DNA from: Cycas panzhihuaensis
Taxonomy: Eukaryota > Cycadophyta
Direction: 5' to 3'
Length of the DNA: 64,000 bases
Assembly: GCA_023213395.1 (NCBI GenBank)
Contig: CM041465.1
Coordinates: 17,856,001 to 17,920,000, forward strand
Below the pieces are notes generated by a model. The model was not told the origin of the DNA, did no database searches, and was given only the letters and a program-made list of their open reading frames with translations. Numbering within the stretch: position 1 is the stretch's first letter; every line of letters starts with the position of its first letter. The translations under genes and the position numbers were made by a program. Shown here one piece after another: positions 45,102 to 56,780 of the stretch.

Positions 45102-46410
45102 TATAAAATATTATCAACCAATGAGCTTAACAAAAGTCAAAAGGAAATTAATGATAATAATAAAATAGGATGTAATATTATAAATACTATCATTTGTGAT
45201 TGAAGAAATGATAGGAAAACAATAATGACCTAATGTTAAATGAAATTCGAGTGATGTCAGGTAGATGATAGATCAAATTCATTATGGGTGGTGAAAGACA
45301 TTAACCAAGTGAAATAATTAACAACTAATGAAATGAAAAATCATGGACGTCTTCATACATATACATGTAGCCAAAAATATAGGTGATTAATTTTATTCAC
45401 ATACATCACATCAGTAGGCAATTAAGTTATTAACACAAATGGGTAACTTTCTTCAAAAAATGGTGGCTACATATATTAATACAAGTAATTACAACTACAA
45501 ATAGGTAAAATAAAAAACCATCATGTAGCCAAAAATATATTCAGATATACATGGTTGATTATTATCATTATGAGACTCCATGATATTCATCACAGGGCCA
45601 TCACACAAAGAAGCAAATGTCATGTAGGGAGAAAAAATCAATGGCAAACTGATAATAATCCACACAAATGAGTGGGTGAATTAATCATCACCACAAAAAG
45701 GTAATTATATCTACAAATAATAATTTATAGTGACCATCACTCAGGTAACAATGATACTATATAGAAAAAATATCATAGAATAGTAATGCCAGATTTTATC
45801 AGATGCAAGGATGATTATATCTGATGGGCTAAATAGAATTAGGATAGTTAAGTATAGCATATGGGGGATTAATAATCATCATGTAGACAAAAATATAAAT
45901 ATGTAGGCTCAATTGAGGGTAGTACTATACACACAGACTCTTAAATATATTAAACTATTGAAAGGGAATATGCATGTAGTACAATAATATATTAACTCAA
46001 GTGACAATGTGTATATCAATGATTGTAACCAATATATGACTCTGTGTAGGCGACAAATATAATATTCAAACCCTAAAATAACAAGTGAGTAAATATCTAA
46101 TGAGCATACCTTTATTATTAACTATAATATCATTTCATAGCTTTACAACAGCCTCACATGGGTTATGCACTCCACCACCAATCAACAAAGGGTTAATAAG
46201 ACAATAAATAGGTTCATGGCTTCTCTTCATAAACATGCAGCCTTAAACATCTCTTAATTTTTCAATGAATGTAAAAATCACCTCCACATAATTTCATGGA
46301 TTCTATAGGCTCAAAACGGTTGCAAGATGAATGGGCATTATTGAACAAAAAATAGGCACCTCCTCACACACTAGAATTAGGATTTCACTAATCAACACCT
46401 TGCTCAATTA
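44032..46410 (-). other. Short copia element, long AT-rich leader
   Basis: About 2.4 kb between PBS and gag with no coding signal; unusually long for a copia leader. It contains the (AT)24 run. Confidence 0.6.
45051..45098. repeat. (AT)24 microsatellite
   Basis: 48 bp of uninterrupted AT. Confidence 0.97.
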
Positions 46411-46423
46411 GGCTCTGATACCA
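46411..46423 (-). other. Short copia element, primer binding site
   Basis: Minus strand TGGTATCAGAGCC, a perfect initiator tRNA-Met complement, directly abutting the LTR. Confidence 0.93.
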
Positions 46424-46659
46424 TGTTGAAAAAATAAACCTATAGAAGAAATAATATTCGCAAATAGAACATAAACACCTCTAGGATTGAATGGTACCCT
46501 TAAGGTACCTCAAATTGTATTAACATCATTCAAAACATCCTTACAACAGCTATTTCATATGATAGATTATGTGTGTATTTATAATACATGATACAATAGT
46601 GTATGTGGGAACCACTTGCATGGGGGATAAAACAAATGTGCCTTATTAATATTCCAATA
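46424..46659 (-). repeat. Short copia element, 5' LTR (right)
   Basis: Begins tgttgaaaaaataaacc (plus strand) after the PBS complement, ends attccaata. Confidence 0.9.
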
Positions 46660-46869
46660 AGGACCAAGGAGACCAAATTTTAGAAAAATATTTTCTCCCC
46701 TTAGTAACTAAAACTAAATGACTAAGAGGATGTAAGATGTTAGATGTTATCTAGTAAGACACGATAAATAAGACCGTCATCCTTAATATTTTAGGGTTGA
46801 GGTATATGAAAAAATTGGATGTGGTTAAAGCATTTTAGGAGATAACTATCCAAGTTAGAAAACATATAG

Positions 46870-47163
46870 AGCTAAGGGTTTAGGGTTTTGACATATACCA
46901 ATTAATTGATAGACAACAAGAAGTGAATCCATATAAAGAATAATGCTAGATAGGTGGGCATGGAAATCATCCTAAAGGGAACCAATAATGATAGCATACT
47001 CATATAAGTTAATTATAGTAGAAGGGAGAAATAACCTTATACTTATCATAACCCAATTAAAAGGAGCCCTACTAATCCAAGGAGTAGTAAAAGACCTAGG
47101 AATTCCCCTACTTCCTCCATCCAAATGGATTATAGAGGCCATGGATGAAGAGACATGATACAT
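46870..47163 (-). pseudogene. Relic aRNH
   Basis: Minus strand: IIHLDGGSRGIPRSFTTPWI (E1: FTDGGSHGNPGP..AVWI), RLFLPSTIINLYEYAIIIGS (E1: IFLPEATNNEAEYTSIIEA) and, after a stop, SIILYMDSLLVVYQLIGICQ (E1: SIVLLCDSQVVVSYLTQVYQ). The first and third catalytic aspartates survive; the NNEAEY glutamate aligns with INLYEY. The ungapped alignment over about 90 residues makes homology secure despite low identity. Confidence 0.8.
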
Positions 47164-48614
47164 AGGGACTTAGGCTAGAGATAAATCAGATGGTTAAAGG
47201 GGGAAGGAAAATGGTTAGGAGAAAGTCAATTAAGTAAGACCATAATAGAGTGAAAGGACATTCACTAATCGTGCATGGGTAAGAGTTGACTACCACAATA
47301 GGTTTTAAGCCAAATGAGAGAAATAATAGGCTAGAACAATGTTAAATCTAAAGGTCTTAAAGGGCATAAACAATATAAATCCAAATGATAAAATAGCAAG
47401 TAAGGATAAGATTGTCATACTACATACATTAAATACTAGGATGTCACTATTAGAGGAGTAATGACACTTTAATTCAGTTTTTAGAACTTTGATTTTGAAC
47501 ACATATTATAGTGTCAAGTAGAATTTGATCATTAGAAGGGATAGATGATCCACAACCAAGACTCAAAGCCACTATATAACCCAACCAACCTAGACTTGAA
47601 CTACCAAGTGGTAGGTGGGGATGAGACCATTACGCCACCTACTCCAAATGCCAAGGTGGTAGACTAAGATTCATACCTTACTCTCTTGGTCATTATTTTG
47701 TGGTGTAGGTAGACTATATAATCTCCCAACTAAATGGTTATAAGAAGAAAATCTAAAACTAGCAATCTATAAGTAAAAGACTTACATAAGTATGACTAAT
47801 AATTGATATTAACTATAGATAGAGTTTTTTGTATGAGAAAACAAGGAAACGTTGGAGAAAAAGAGGGCCTTCACATCACACAAAATTAATTAAAGGCCAA
47901 TTAGGAATGTGAGAAGTATAGGATTAATGACTATCAATTATAACAAACATAAGAGAAATAGGTTAAACATGGTGATAGGGAGTAAAAATTTAGACTAAAA
48001 TAATAGTGAAGAGGTCAATGTGATAACAAATATACTCAAGGAGTCTTTGGGTGACAAAAGAGTTAGTATTAGTATAAAAATAGGCTTTAAAAAAAGGTTA
48101 GATTAAATCATCAAACTACAGTGAAAAAGTATAAGATCTTATACAATAGTAAGAAACATGAAGAGAAAATAGATCAAACAAAAGAAATGGCATAAGAAAT
48201 GGAACTCAAATGGGTGTATAATTAACAAGTGAAAAGGAATAACTATAAAATAAGATAAATCCTATTCATTTTTATTAGATAGCTTTACAGTAAAACTAAC
48301 ACCCATGACAAAGACCTAGCCACTATGGAATGACTGAGGGTTTGTTTAACAAGTGGTCACTTACATTTAGTAGATGATAGAATCACCTACCCATAATGAC
48401 CATATCTAGTAAGTTTTAATAGTTGAATATCTTTTGCTTTAGTAAAAATGTAATAGGTTAAAATGGGAGGGGTTATAATTAAAAATCACTTAATTCAGTC
48501 AAATAATGAATAAATCACACTAGATTTCTTGCAAATTAAGAGTAGTAATGCTTGATGAGATCATAGGGAGATTTTCAACCATTAAAAACCTTCTGTTCTT
48601 TTAAATTTTAAATC
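47164..48614. other. Relic Tat: region between aRNH and PMD
   Basis: No frame. Two TATATA-type strings in minus orientation (GTTATATAG near 47578 and ATTATATAG near 47717) lie roughly 410 and 550 bp before the aRNH relic, in the range of the E1 and E2 aRNH TATA boxes (516-534 bp). Which, if either, is homologous is unclear. Confidence 0.35.
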
Positions 48615-48620
48615 ACCAAC

Positions 48621-48675
48621 ATACCATCAAAATATTTGATAGTATCATTATAATTTTAATAGTATCGTTAAAATT
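48621..48675 (+). promoter_or_regulatory. Relic Tat: inverted repeats upstream of PMD
   Basis: ATACCATCAAA/TTTGATAGTAT (11-bp arms, one mismatch, 3-nt spacer, 48621-48645) and AATTTTAA/TTAAAATT (8-bp perfect arms, 48652-48659 and 48668-48675). They sit where E1 and E2 have their hairpins and look like C-to-T-decayed GGTACC-type repeats that still pair. Confidence 0.5.
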
Positions 48676-48949
48676 TTAGTAAGATCGTAAAGAAAATGAT
48701 AGGCTTAGTTAAATTTTAATGGTATAATTCCACCAAAAATAGAATTTCACTAAAAACTAATGGACTTATATTGATAGGGAAAAAAATATCATATGATAGA
48801 AATAGAGAACATAATGGTTGCTTATTATCATAACTAGATAATCGTTTTGGGTTTATCGCAGTATAGAGAGTACATATTAGATCTAGGGATAATGATGGAT
48901 GCCTTTTGAGAGAGATTCAAGATGGTTTAGTAAGTGGTCATAAAGCCAT

Positions 48950-50345
48950 GTTATAAAGGTGTAGGCTACTCTAAGCTTATTCTAATAGTACTTTAGCTAT
49001 GGATTCTAAGTTACTTATGGATCTGGTCATCTATTAGGTGCCAGAAGCTAGGGTTTTCAAGTTTTAATCTTTTGGTGATCTTTAGATTACCTTGGATGAT
49101 ATTAAACAAATTATTGGGGTTTCTACATGGGGGAGGAGAGTTAGGGTTGCCCCTACACTAACAAATAAATCTTGGGGATAGGTGTGCTTATATGTAATAA
49201 GGAGAACAAATTGTTAGTTTCAAAATGAGGTAGACCTTTAAGTGATTTAAGGATACAAATGGAATTCCACTGGATTAAAGGGTATTATTCCTTACCATCA
49301 CCTTTCAAATAGAGAAGATACAAAACTATTCAAGGATTATAGAAGGATGTCTTCCAGTGATCTAGAGATATAAGAGGAGAGTGAGGAATAACTAGGCCTC
49401 ATTGATTTTGTATTTCATAAGGGAGCAGTTGGCCATTATCTAGTAGAGGGATAGGGGTAGATTCTCATACTACTTGATCCTCTAAGCATGGCTCTTCAAG
49501 CATTTAAGTATGTCATATTCCTAAGGAGTTATGAGAGACTTGAGAGGTGAAGAGTTAGTAATAAACAAGTGGGTTATGAGGGCAAGGAGGAGACAACCTA
49601 GAGAGGTGGTGCGTAGGTCTATAGTCATGCTAGCTTTGGACACTATAGGGTCTACTAACTTGATAGCTAATCCCTATGTAAGAATTATATGGGCCTCACA
49701 CAACAAGGATGAGTGGGACTATGGAGAGAAGGATGAGGTAGGAGAGAACCCCTAAAGTGGTAGAAAGAGCTTGTCATATGGTAAAGACAATGGATAGGAG
49801 GAGGGCACTCAATAAGAAGTTGTTCCCCAAGGAGGGAGAGATGGTAGTGGTGGAAGCCATGGAGTCTAGGGTATAGGAGGTACATGTGGCATTAGAGGTA
49901 ACTTATAACTTCTAAAGTTTTCCTAACTTTTCTAGGGATTTTATCATTTTTACATTTTTTATGTTATTTAACTTTTTATATATGGCACTAACATGGAGTG
50001 TTCTTTGTATAGGTATGGATATGATTAGTTAAGAGGTGATTTGGTGGAGTCTAGAGACAATATTTCCCATGATGTAGATGCCAAAGAATCCTCCATTATG
50101 GAACATAATTTATATGACTTTATATCAAGCAAAGAGATCCCATCTAGTAGCTACTTATAGATCTCAAAAGATACTTCAGGTCTTGGAGACCCACATTAGA
50201 GAGCTCGAGCTATAGGTCGATGACTTAAAGAGACTAGTTATTATTCTAGAGGAGTATCATGTAATCATGAAGACTGCATTATAACTAGGAGGATGATTGA
50301 TGCTATCATGAAGAGGCATCGGAGTAAGAGGATCTAATAGTATGC
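48950..50345 (+). pseudogene. Relic PMD gene (antisense to its element)
   Basis: Plus strand near 48957-49160: SNSTLAMDSKLLMDLVIY (E1: YASNQRLLVDIISHW), then ARVFKF, a stop, SFGDL, a stop, ITLDDIKQIIGVSTWGRRV, aligning with HVFHLPQIGDVTITPGDIRQILGLPVTGRPV of E2. A 75-codon open stretch at 49531-49755 (MRDLRGEELVINKW..) belongs to the middle part. The C-terminal coiled-coil-like HIRELEL, a stop, VDDLKRLVIILEEYH is near 50180-50280, as in E1. Stops abound. Orientation opposite to aRNH and integrase is the same as in E1 and E2. Confidence 0.7.
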
Positions 50346-51513
50346 ATGGTGGAGGAAGTGGTAGGTTTAACCCATCCTACAACATGCATGAGATGCCACC
50401 ATGAGTTGTTATGAGAGGAGGAGATCAACATGATATATAAGTCTACTCCATAAGCATGGGGAGTGATTAGTGAAGCTCTTTGAAACTATGTTAAGTTCTT
50501 ATAGAGACTATAACTACATGATATTTTTTTTACTAAGAGACATTATTATATGTATATACAAACCTCTTCTTCATACTTATCATATATGCCATGATTCCTT
50601 AACTCTTATTTCTTTTCCCTCTCATCTTCCCCTATATAATTAGATGTTGACTAACCATGTTGATTGTAGGGACTAGAGATAGGATGCTCCAATAAGGAAC
50701 TAAAATAAGAGTGACCATGCCCTAAAATGACTAGCATGGAGGAAGTATTAACATATTATACTCATGCCATAGTGTATCATAGTTTTAGGCTCATTGCAAC
50801 GTTTGAAACTCTTTAAAAAAGAACTAGGACTAAAAAATAATAAAGATGTCATCCCTTAGAATGGAGATAAATAGTTAAGAAGGATTAATCATATCATCCT
50901 CACAAATCCAACATTGGTTAGTTCACCTAATAATCAAAATCACAATGTAAAGGAATCAACATTAAATTTATAGGGATGGAAGATCTAAATTATATCAACT
51001 ACCTTGATGAGGAATCAAATACAACTAAGCAAAAGCACACCTAAGAAGATTCATAGAAGTACCTATCATCCTCAAGTCACCCCAATTAACTAATGCACGT
51101 ATGATAATTCTCAAAAGAGGACTTGTTACTTAATAATTAGGCCTTTGGCATTCATTAAAAAAATAATAAATCTCTAGGATATATTAGATTCTCCCTTAGT
51201 TATTCCCAAGTGTAAGAAGTGTTTAGGATTCCAAATCCTACCAAGGCCCTCCTTGGCCCCTAATTCTCATGATAAACTATCAAACTAGGCACTTCCTTCT
51301 ATCTTAAAGTTTGTTTCGTCCAAATATCAATCACTCTAAGACTTCCTTTTAGGGTTCAAGCTACATCATGGCTATAAGAGGGCATAAAGATGATATGCTT
51401 CCAAGCATTAAGCTTAGAGGGAGGGACTATAGTTTAAACTTATTATAAAGAGTTTACCCTCATTTTGAAGTAGGCCATAATTTAATATCATTGTAGAGTA
51501 AGGAAGAAATAAG
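50346..51513. other. Relic Tat: spacer between PMD and integrase
   Basis: Corresponds in position to 1542-2279 of E1. I see no frame or repeat. Confidence 0.4.
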
Positions 51514-51669
51514 TTAAGCATAATACAGATGGAGGAATTGAGAGTCAATAAGACTCAAGTTCACTTAAATCTATTATTAAAATATGGTAACCTATATTAT
51601 CTAGATCCTTGATCACTAAATAGGACTAATCCACTTGGTCATAAATTTATATTGTCTCTTATAAAGGTG
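51514..51669 (-). pseudogene. Relic Tat integrase, C-terminal end
   Basis: Minus strand from 51669: LYKRQYKFMTKWISPI, a frameshift, VIKDLDNIGYHILIIDLSE, ending SQFLHLYYA and a stop at 51514-51516. This aligns with E1 LHDRLTKFKP, WVSPF, VIIESLDNGAYRIATLEG and KFLKKVYA. The frame is cut by the solo LTR and its preceding part is at 53997 onward. Confidence 0.7.
51665..51669. repeat. Solo LTR left target-site duplication AGGTG
   Basis: Matches 53997-54001. Confidence 0.75.
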
Positions 51670-53996
51670 TGTTTCCCAGCTACTGGGAATGGGTTTTGGA
51701 AAGTCAACTCAGGTGAGTATAGGTATGCTTGTATCCTTTGCCTTTACCACTTCTCTAGAAAGGTAAATCGAAGCATCCTTTCATTACATGATTAATTGAT
51801 ATATTTGAATAATCATCTTGCATATATTGCTTGATCATATTGATTGATACTCTTTCAACCTATGATGATATGCAGGACATGCATCCCCATGGAACTCCAC
51901 ACCCTCTTCGCCACATCGAAACCCTTAGCACCCTACTAAGTATGATTGGTACAACCCTATTCCAGTTACCAGTTTCTGGGGAACTCTACCGCTCTGGTAC
52001 CCCATCCAATTTAGGTCATCCTCTCCATATGACTATCCCTAGTGAGCTGGACAGAGGGCCAGCCCCTCCTAGGATTGGGGTACCCTCCCTCAGGGATCCT
52101 AGGCACCTACTTCTATGTTGATTTTGCCTCTTTCACCACACTGCGACAAATGTCGCAGTACCGTAGTAAACTTCGTGGTACCATGAAGTTTACCATTGGG
52201 CGACCCTTAGAAAATATTTTTTTTGAATTTGTCATGGAAAGTTTCAATTTTTTCGCAAAATTACCATACGTCTTAGGCACCCCTCAAGTCCTAGCCTAAC
52301 CCTAATCATAAATTCAAGCTAGGGTTAGGTATAAAGCCCAAAAGAACTTTATTTTCCTCCTCTTCTTCCACCTACTCTCCTCGCTTCTCCTTCTTTCACA
52401 GGCAGTTTTCTCTAGGAATGCCCTGCAACACCTGAGTTCCCTTTGCTCCAGCCTAAGATTCACCCTCTCTAGCTTGGATCTATGGTAGCAGGCTCACCAA
52501 CAAGCTTCTCCAAGCAAGGATACACTCCAAGTTTTACCTCCATGCCCTATCAACGAGTTTCAACAAGTTTGTCTCCAGGTTTCATTGCTCTTCCAGGAAT
52601 ACACCTGTAAACACCATAGATCTATCATTTTCTACTAGTTTCTTAGGCAGACCTGTCTCTAATCTAACCCAACAGGTATCATCTCATATTTGCTCTATTT
52701 TGTTCCTTTTAAACTTTCTTAAAAGAGATTAGATTATTTGGAATATCTTTCTTTTTCTAGCTTTCTAGTACATACTGGAGGCAATCCCTCCATTCCTTTC
52801 TTTTTATCCATATTATCTTCCTACTCTCTCCTAGTTTCTCCAAGGAAGCTATAGGGAGAGGTCCTTAAAGAGCGAGAGAAAGGAGCCAAGGTGGGTTCCA
52901 TACCCAACTAGGCCTACTCCTTAAGGGCAACCCCCTTCACCTTTTCTCCTCTCCTCCTCTCATGCCTTTCTTGAGCTACCAACGAGCTTCCAGAAGTAGG
53001 CCATTGATGGATATCAGTATATGCAGCCCCTTACTACACTATTTCCAGGCTTGAGTGCCTCACTTGGGTAGATTTCCTAGCCCTGAGTAATGTCTCGTAC
53101 CCACCTTGGCTCTTGGTTTGATTAACGTTGCAAATTGTTGCACATAGTAACTCTTGCAACATAGATGATATTTGCAAACCCCATGCTATTTGTCTCTCTT
53201 ATTATTTACTACCATTAGGCTATCCAAACCTATTGTTTCCTATGCTTAGAAGTAGCATGGAGGTACGCATATTGGAGGGTTAGCCATTTTAAGGCTAATC
53301 ATCCATATCCCTTGTCTTATGTTGTTGGCTTTGAGGAGATTTGGAGTTGTTCTTTGGTTGAAAGTTTGCTTGACTTGAAATGCTTTAACTTATGATATTC
53401 TTAGCATTTTACAACCACATATATACATATATTTACTTGGCACTCTAGTAGCCCTTTAGAAAATGGTAGAAAATCTTTGTGATTGTAGGTTTATCATGCC
53501 ATTCACGGATAAGGCCGAATCGCTTCAATTTGGGTACGTTTCTTTTGCTTTCCTTTTCCTTGGTCATTTCAACTTTTTATATTGTTCATTTTCCTTTGCC
53601 TTTCTTGCTTTCTTCCTTTTGCTTTGGGGAAGGTAAGGAAGCCCCCTATGCTACCTGTATGTTGGGGGGAGGAAAAGAAGAATTGGGTGCAGTGCAAGAT
53701 GGTGACTTCGTTTCAGCCACGTCATTTTCTAGGTACATCGCCTCTCTTTTGTAGATCTTTCCTCTATTTATCTTTTAAGTTTACGAGTTTGCACAATAAG
53801 AACATGAAGAGAAAAGATAAAAGGGAACCAATTTATACCATCCATTTGCATATGCACACTAACTTGCATTTTAGGAAAGAGTACATGATAGGAGATATTG
53901 AAGGAAGGATGGAACTAGGAGATAAATCACTCACATGCATACAATGGCAATGGAGAATGAAAAAGAAGATGAAACAAGATATGAGAGTAAGCTTGG
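51670..53996 (+). repeat. Solo Tat LTR (2327 bp)
   Basis: Starts TGTTTCCCAGCTACTGGGAA like the other Tat LTRs. Contains two hairpins (CTGCGAC/GTCGCAG at 52141-52158; a 28-bp near-palindrome GTAAACTTC..GAAGTTTAC around TGGTACCA at 52166-52193), a GGTATAAAGCCC TATA box near 52328 and the AG/GTAAGG site at 53631-53638. No PBS, PPT or internal region flanks it, and AGGTG stands on both sides, so it is a solo LTR left by LTR-LTR recombination. The terminal CA has decayed (ends cttgg). The relic integrase frame resumes across it, which fixes the right end. Confidence 0.82.
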
Positions 53997-54050
53997 AGGT
54001 GAAAATGAATAATGACTCCCTCATTGAGATTTCACCTTTTATTATTGAGG
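53997..54050 (-). pseudogene. Relic Tat integrase, short upstream piece
   Basis: Minus strand NEGVIIHFHL aligns with E1 PGDYVLKLKYL directly before the point where the LTR entered; 53997-54001 is the AGGTG duplication. The remainder is cut by Copia-2. Confidence 0.5.
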
Positions 54051-54210
54051 GTGAGCATTAGGGTTAGGATTTTCCCACCTAATGACATGAACCCAAAATT
54101 ACATCTAAATGTACATAAAGTACATTTCATTAAGAGACTAATGCTAATAATATATCCTAAGGTTACATAATTAATCTATACAAATGACCTTGATACATTA
54201 ACCTCTTTCA
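54050..54210 (-). repeat. Copia-2 3' LTR (left edge uncertain)
   Basis: Right end is fixed by the polypurine tract: minus-strand LTR start TGAAAGAGGTTAATG. The left end near 54050 (tgagcattaggg) is a guess that would give a short LTR of about 160 bp. Confidence 0.5.
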
Positions 54211-54221
54211 ATCCCTCCCTT
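54211..54221 (-). other. Copia-2 polypurine tract
   Basis: Minus strand AAGGGAGGGAT directly before the LTR. Confidence 0.75.
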
Positions 54222-54639
54222 AATGGTCAAAGTTCATTTTCAGAAAATCTATTCTATGAGGTCTTCATTTGAGCCTCATTATTACATTGAAATTCTAAAT
54301 GAAACTTTTGTAAGAAAACCCTCATGGGAAATAAAAACCCATAAACTTTCTAAGATCTATAGCCCCTTTTATAAATCAAAATGGCTAAGGTGACTCTTTG
54401 ATGTAGCCTGATAGCCAAGTAGCTTAAATGTGTAGCTTAATTTGCTAAGTCTCCATATACTGTTTGGTCATCCCCTATGCCCTTTTGGGTTTTCACAAGT
54501 TCTAATTTTCTAAAACAAGTATAACCCTTATCCTTCCATGCCCACATGGGGTTTTCATAAAGAGGATAGCACAGAGACTTACTTTTATTCTTCTGTGCCC
54601 ACTAGGGATTTTCACGAATAGAATAGAGTATGATGATCC

Positions 54640-56230
54640 TGTTGCCATCTTCTTTGATCAATCGAAGATGGAGGCCCTAAGGCTGAGCTACCTTCAGAAC
54701 TATTCAAACTTCACCATTTACAATAGTTTGGTGAAGATATCGGCCACTTGATCTGTTGTGGGATAGTAATCTAATTGAATTGTGCCATCATGAACAAGTT
54801 CCCTAATCCTGTGGACTTTCGTACTTATGTATTTGGTATGATTGTGAAATACAGGACTTTATGCCATGCAAATTATTGATTGATTATCCACATGAAGACT
54901 CGTAGGACTTGTTTAGGTGATATTCAGCGTTTCTAATAATTTTCTCATCTATATCACCTCTTTACTGGTCTTAGAAGCAACAATGTATTTAGCTTTGGTA
55001 GTTGAATCTATAACTATCTTCTATTGTCTGGATCTCCATGATATTGGTGCTGTTCTAAGAAATGTTACATACCCAGATGTAGATCTTCCTATATCTTTAT
55101 CTCCTACAAAGTCTGAGTCTGTGTATGTAGAAAGCTTGAAGTCTGAATTAGGCTCATACAATAGACCATATTTGTTGGTCGTCTTAAGGTATCTCAACAC
55201 TCACACTGCTGCCTGCCAATGATTTTGCTTAGAATTTGTCATGTAACGAGTAAGAATGTCGACATAGTATATAATATCTGGCCTTATATTGGTAGTGTAG
55301 ATGAGACTACCTACAAGTTTCCTATAGAGTGTTGCGTTTGCCTCCCTAGTGTCACCTTTAGCTGAGAGTTTAATGTTAGGATCCATAGATAACATCACTG
55401 GTTGAGCATCTTCTAACTGAAAGTTGGTTAGAAGATCGTTGATGTATTTTACTTAGGAGAGGAAAAATTTTCCATTCTTTTGTGTTACTTCAATTCTCAA
55501 GTAATATTTCATCAAACCGAGGTCAGATAATTTGAACATTTTACCAAGGTCCTTTTTTAGTTGGCTTATTACCTGTTCACTATTACCCATTACTAGCATG
55601 TCATCCATAAAGATTATGAGATAAGTAACTTTATCCTTATGGCACTTGATGAATAACGTTACATCAATATCTTGATAGTCACAAACCTCGTATCCAAGTT
55701 ACCTCATCCTTTCAGACAACTTGGCAAACCAAGCATGAGGGGCTTGTTTAAGGCCATACAAGGACTTTTTGAACCTACAAACCTTATGCTCTTGACCTTC
55801 AATCTCATATCCTTTTGGCTGAGCCATGTAAATTTCTACTTCAAGATCTCCATTGAGAAATGCAATCCTAATATCGAGTTGGTGGATTTTCCAACCCTGT
55901 TGAGCAACCAAGGCCACAGGAGTTCTAATTGTAGGCCATTTGGTTGTAAGTACAAAGACTTCAATGTAGTCGATGCCTTCCCTTTGTGTAAATCCTTTAG
56001 CTACCAACATCGCCTTGTGTTTTTAAGGGTGTCATCTGATCTATATTTGTTTTTGAACACCCATTTATTTTGAACTACTTTTCTTCCAAGTAGTAGATCA
56101 ATGAGCTCCCATGTACCATTCTTAATAAGAGATTGGTACTCTTCATTCATAGCGTTTCTCCAAGCTATATGTTTTACAGCTTCTTGGTACGTTAAGGGCT
56201 CTTTATTAAGAGTAAGGTGCAATTCTATTG
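54640..56230 (-). pseudogene. Copia-2 pol: RT and RNase H
   Basis: Minus strand: AVKHIAWRNAMNEEYQSL and NGTWELIDL (start of copia RT), VAKGFTQREGIDYIEVF, QLDIRIAFLNGDLEVEIYM, KSLYGLKQAPHAWFAKL, FMDDMLV (catalytic box, 55600-55611), VGSLIYTTNIRPDI and the RNase H segment YTDSDFVGDKDIGRSTSGY (usual DSDWAGD). Coding decays toward 54640. One frameshift near 56010-56020 and several stops. The motif series is complete. Confidence 0.9.
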
Positions 56231-56780
56231 GTTCAAGTTTAGTATATAATGATTCTTACATCCTTGCTCTATGGGCACTTCGAGTGCCAGTTTTGCCCAC
56301 CTCATCTGGTCATATGTCCTTACTGAGTTGGCGAGCTTCTCAAGATCCTTGAGTTGGGAATGATATCCTCATTTTTCCAACTTCTTAGTTCCCATCATGT
56401 TTGTTAAAATGATTACTTTGTGAGGAAGATGTTGATGTGCCTGAGGAAGATGGTCCTTCTACCACAGTTTTGCCTTTGTCAACTGAAGGTGGAGAGGATG
56501 GTTCTTCTATAATAGCTTTTCCTTTATTAACTCAATTATCTTCAAAAGATGGTGCTAGATGTGCACTCATTGGTTCAAAGTCATAACTTCTATCCTCCAA
56601 GGATTTATTATCAACTTCCAACATTTGGAGTAATTTGTGTCTACCCCCCCCCCCCCCTAAAATTTTAGAATCTGAACATCATACTTGATAACATTATTAT
56701 AGCAGTGTGAGGGTACTATGGAGTCTAATTTAAGTAATTAATCCTTTGTCTCCACAAGAACAACATCTCTGGTAATGCTA
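56231..56780 (-). other. Copia-2 integrase-RT spacer with C14 run
   Basis: Variable Ser/acidic-rich linker normal for copia between integrase and RT. A 14-C homopolymer lies at 56644-56657. Confidence 0.5.
56644..56657. repeat. C14 homopolymer
   Basis: Fourteen consecutive C on the plus strand. Confidence 0.95.

Larger units (their letters stand above)
42650..46659 (-). mobile_element. Short copia-type element with gag relic only
   Basis: Two LTRs of 234 bp (42650-42883) and 236 bp (46424-46659), a perfect tRNA-Met type PBS and a polypurine tract define a 4010-bp minus-strand element. The internal part has a gag N-terminal fragment but no protease, integrase, RT or RNase H that I can find, and more than 2 kb of AT-rich leader. 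It fits a non-autonomous, gag-only (TR-GAG-like) element or a heavily deleted copia. Flanking pentamers ACAAC and AGGAC do not match well, so the duplication is lost or the ends are slightly off. Confidence 0.82.
46660..51669 (-). mobile_element. Relic Tat element, middle section
   Basis: An ancient minus-strand Tat copy identified only through protein-level relics in the right order and orientation: aRNH (-) at about 46870-47163, hairpins at 48621-48675, PMD (+) from about 48950, and the integrase C-terminus (-) at 51514-51669. It matches E1's layout turned around. It seems to be the base of the nest: Copia-1 and the short copia element lie in or near its 3' LTR side, and a solo LTR and Copia-2 in its integrase. 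Confidence 0.72.

Noticed and set aside
42645-46664. Target-site duplication for the short copia element
   Set aside because: ACAAC and AGGAC agree at only three of five positions, so none is claimed.
47592-47637. tRNA-like A box (TGGCGTAATGG) and B box (AGTTCAAGTCT) on the minus strand, suggesting a SINE head
   Set aside because: Box spacing is about 35 nt, shorter than in a tRNA; no poly-A end or duplication was found, and the A-box part resembles ordinary Tat spacer text (compare aatggctctag near 4700). Not supported enough to annotate.
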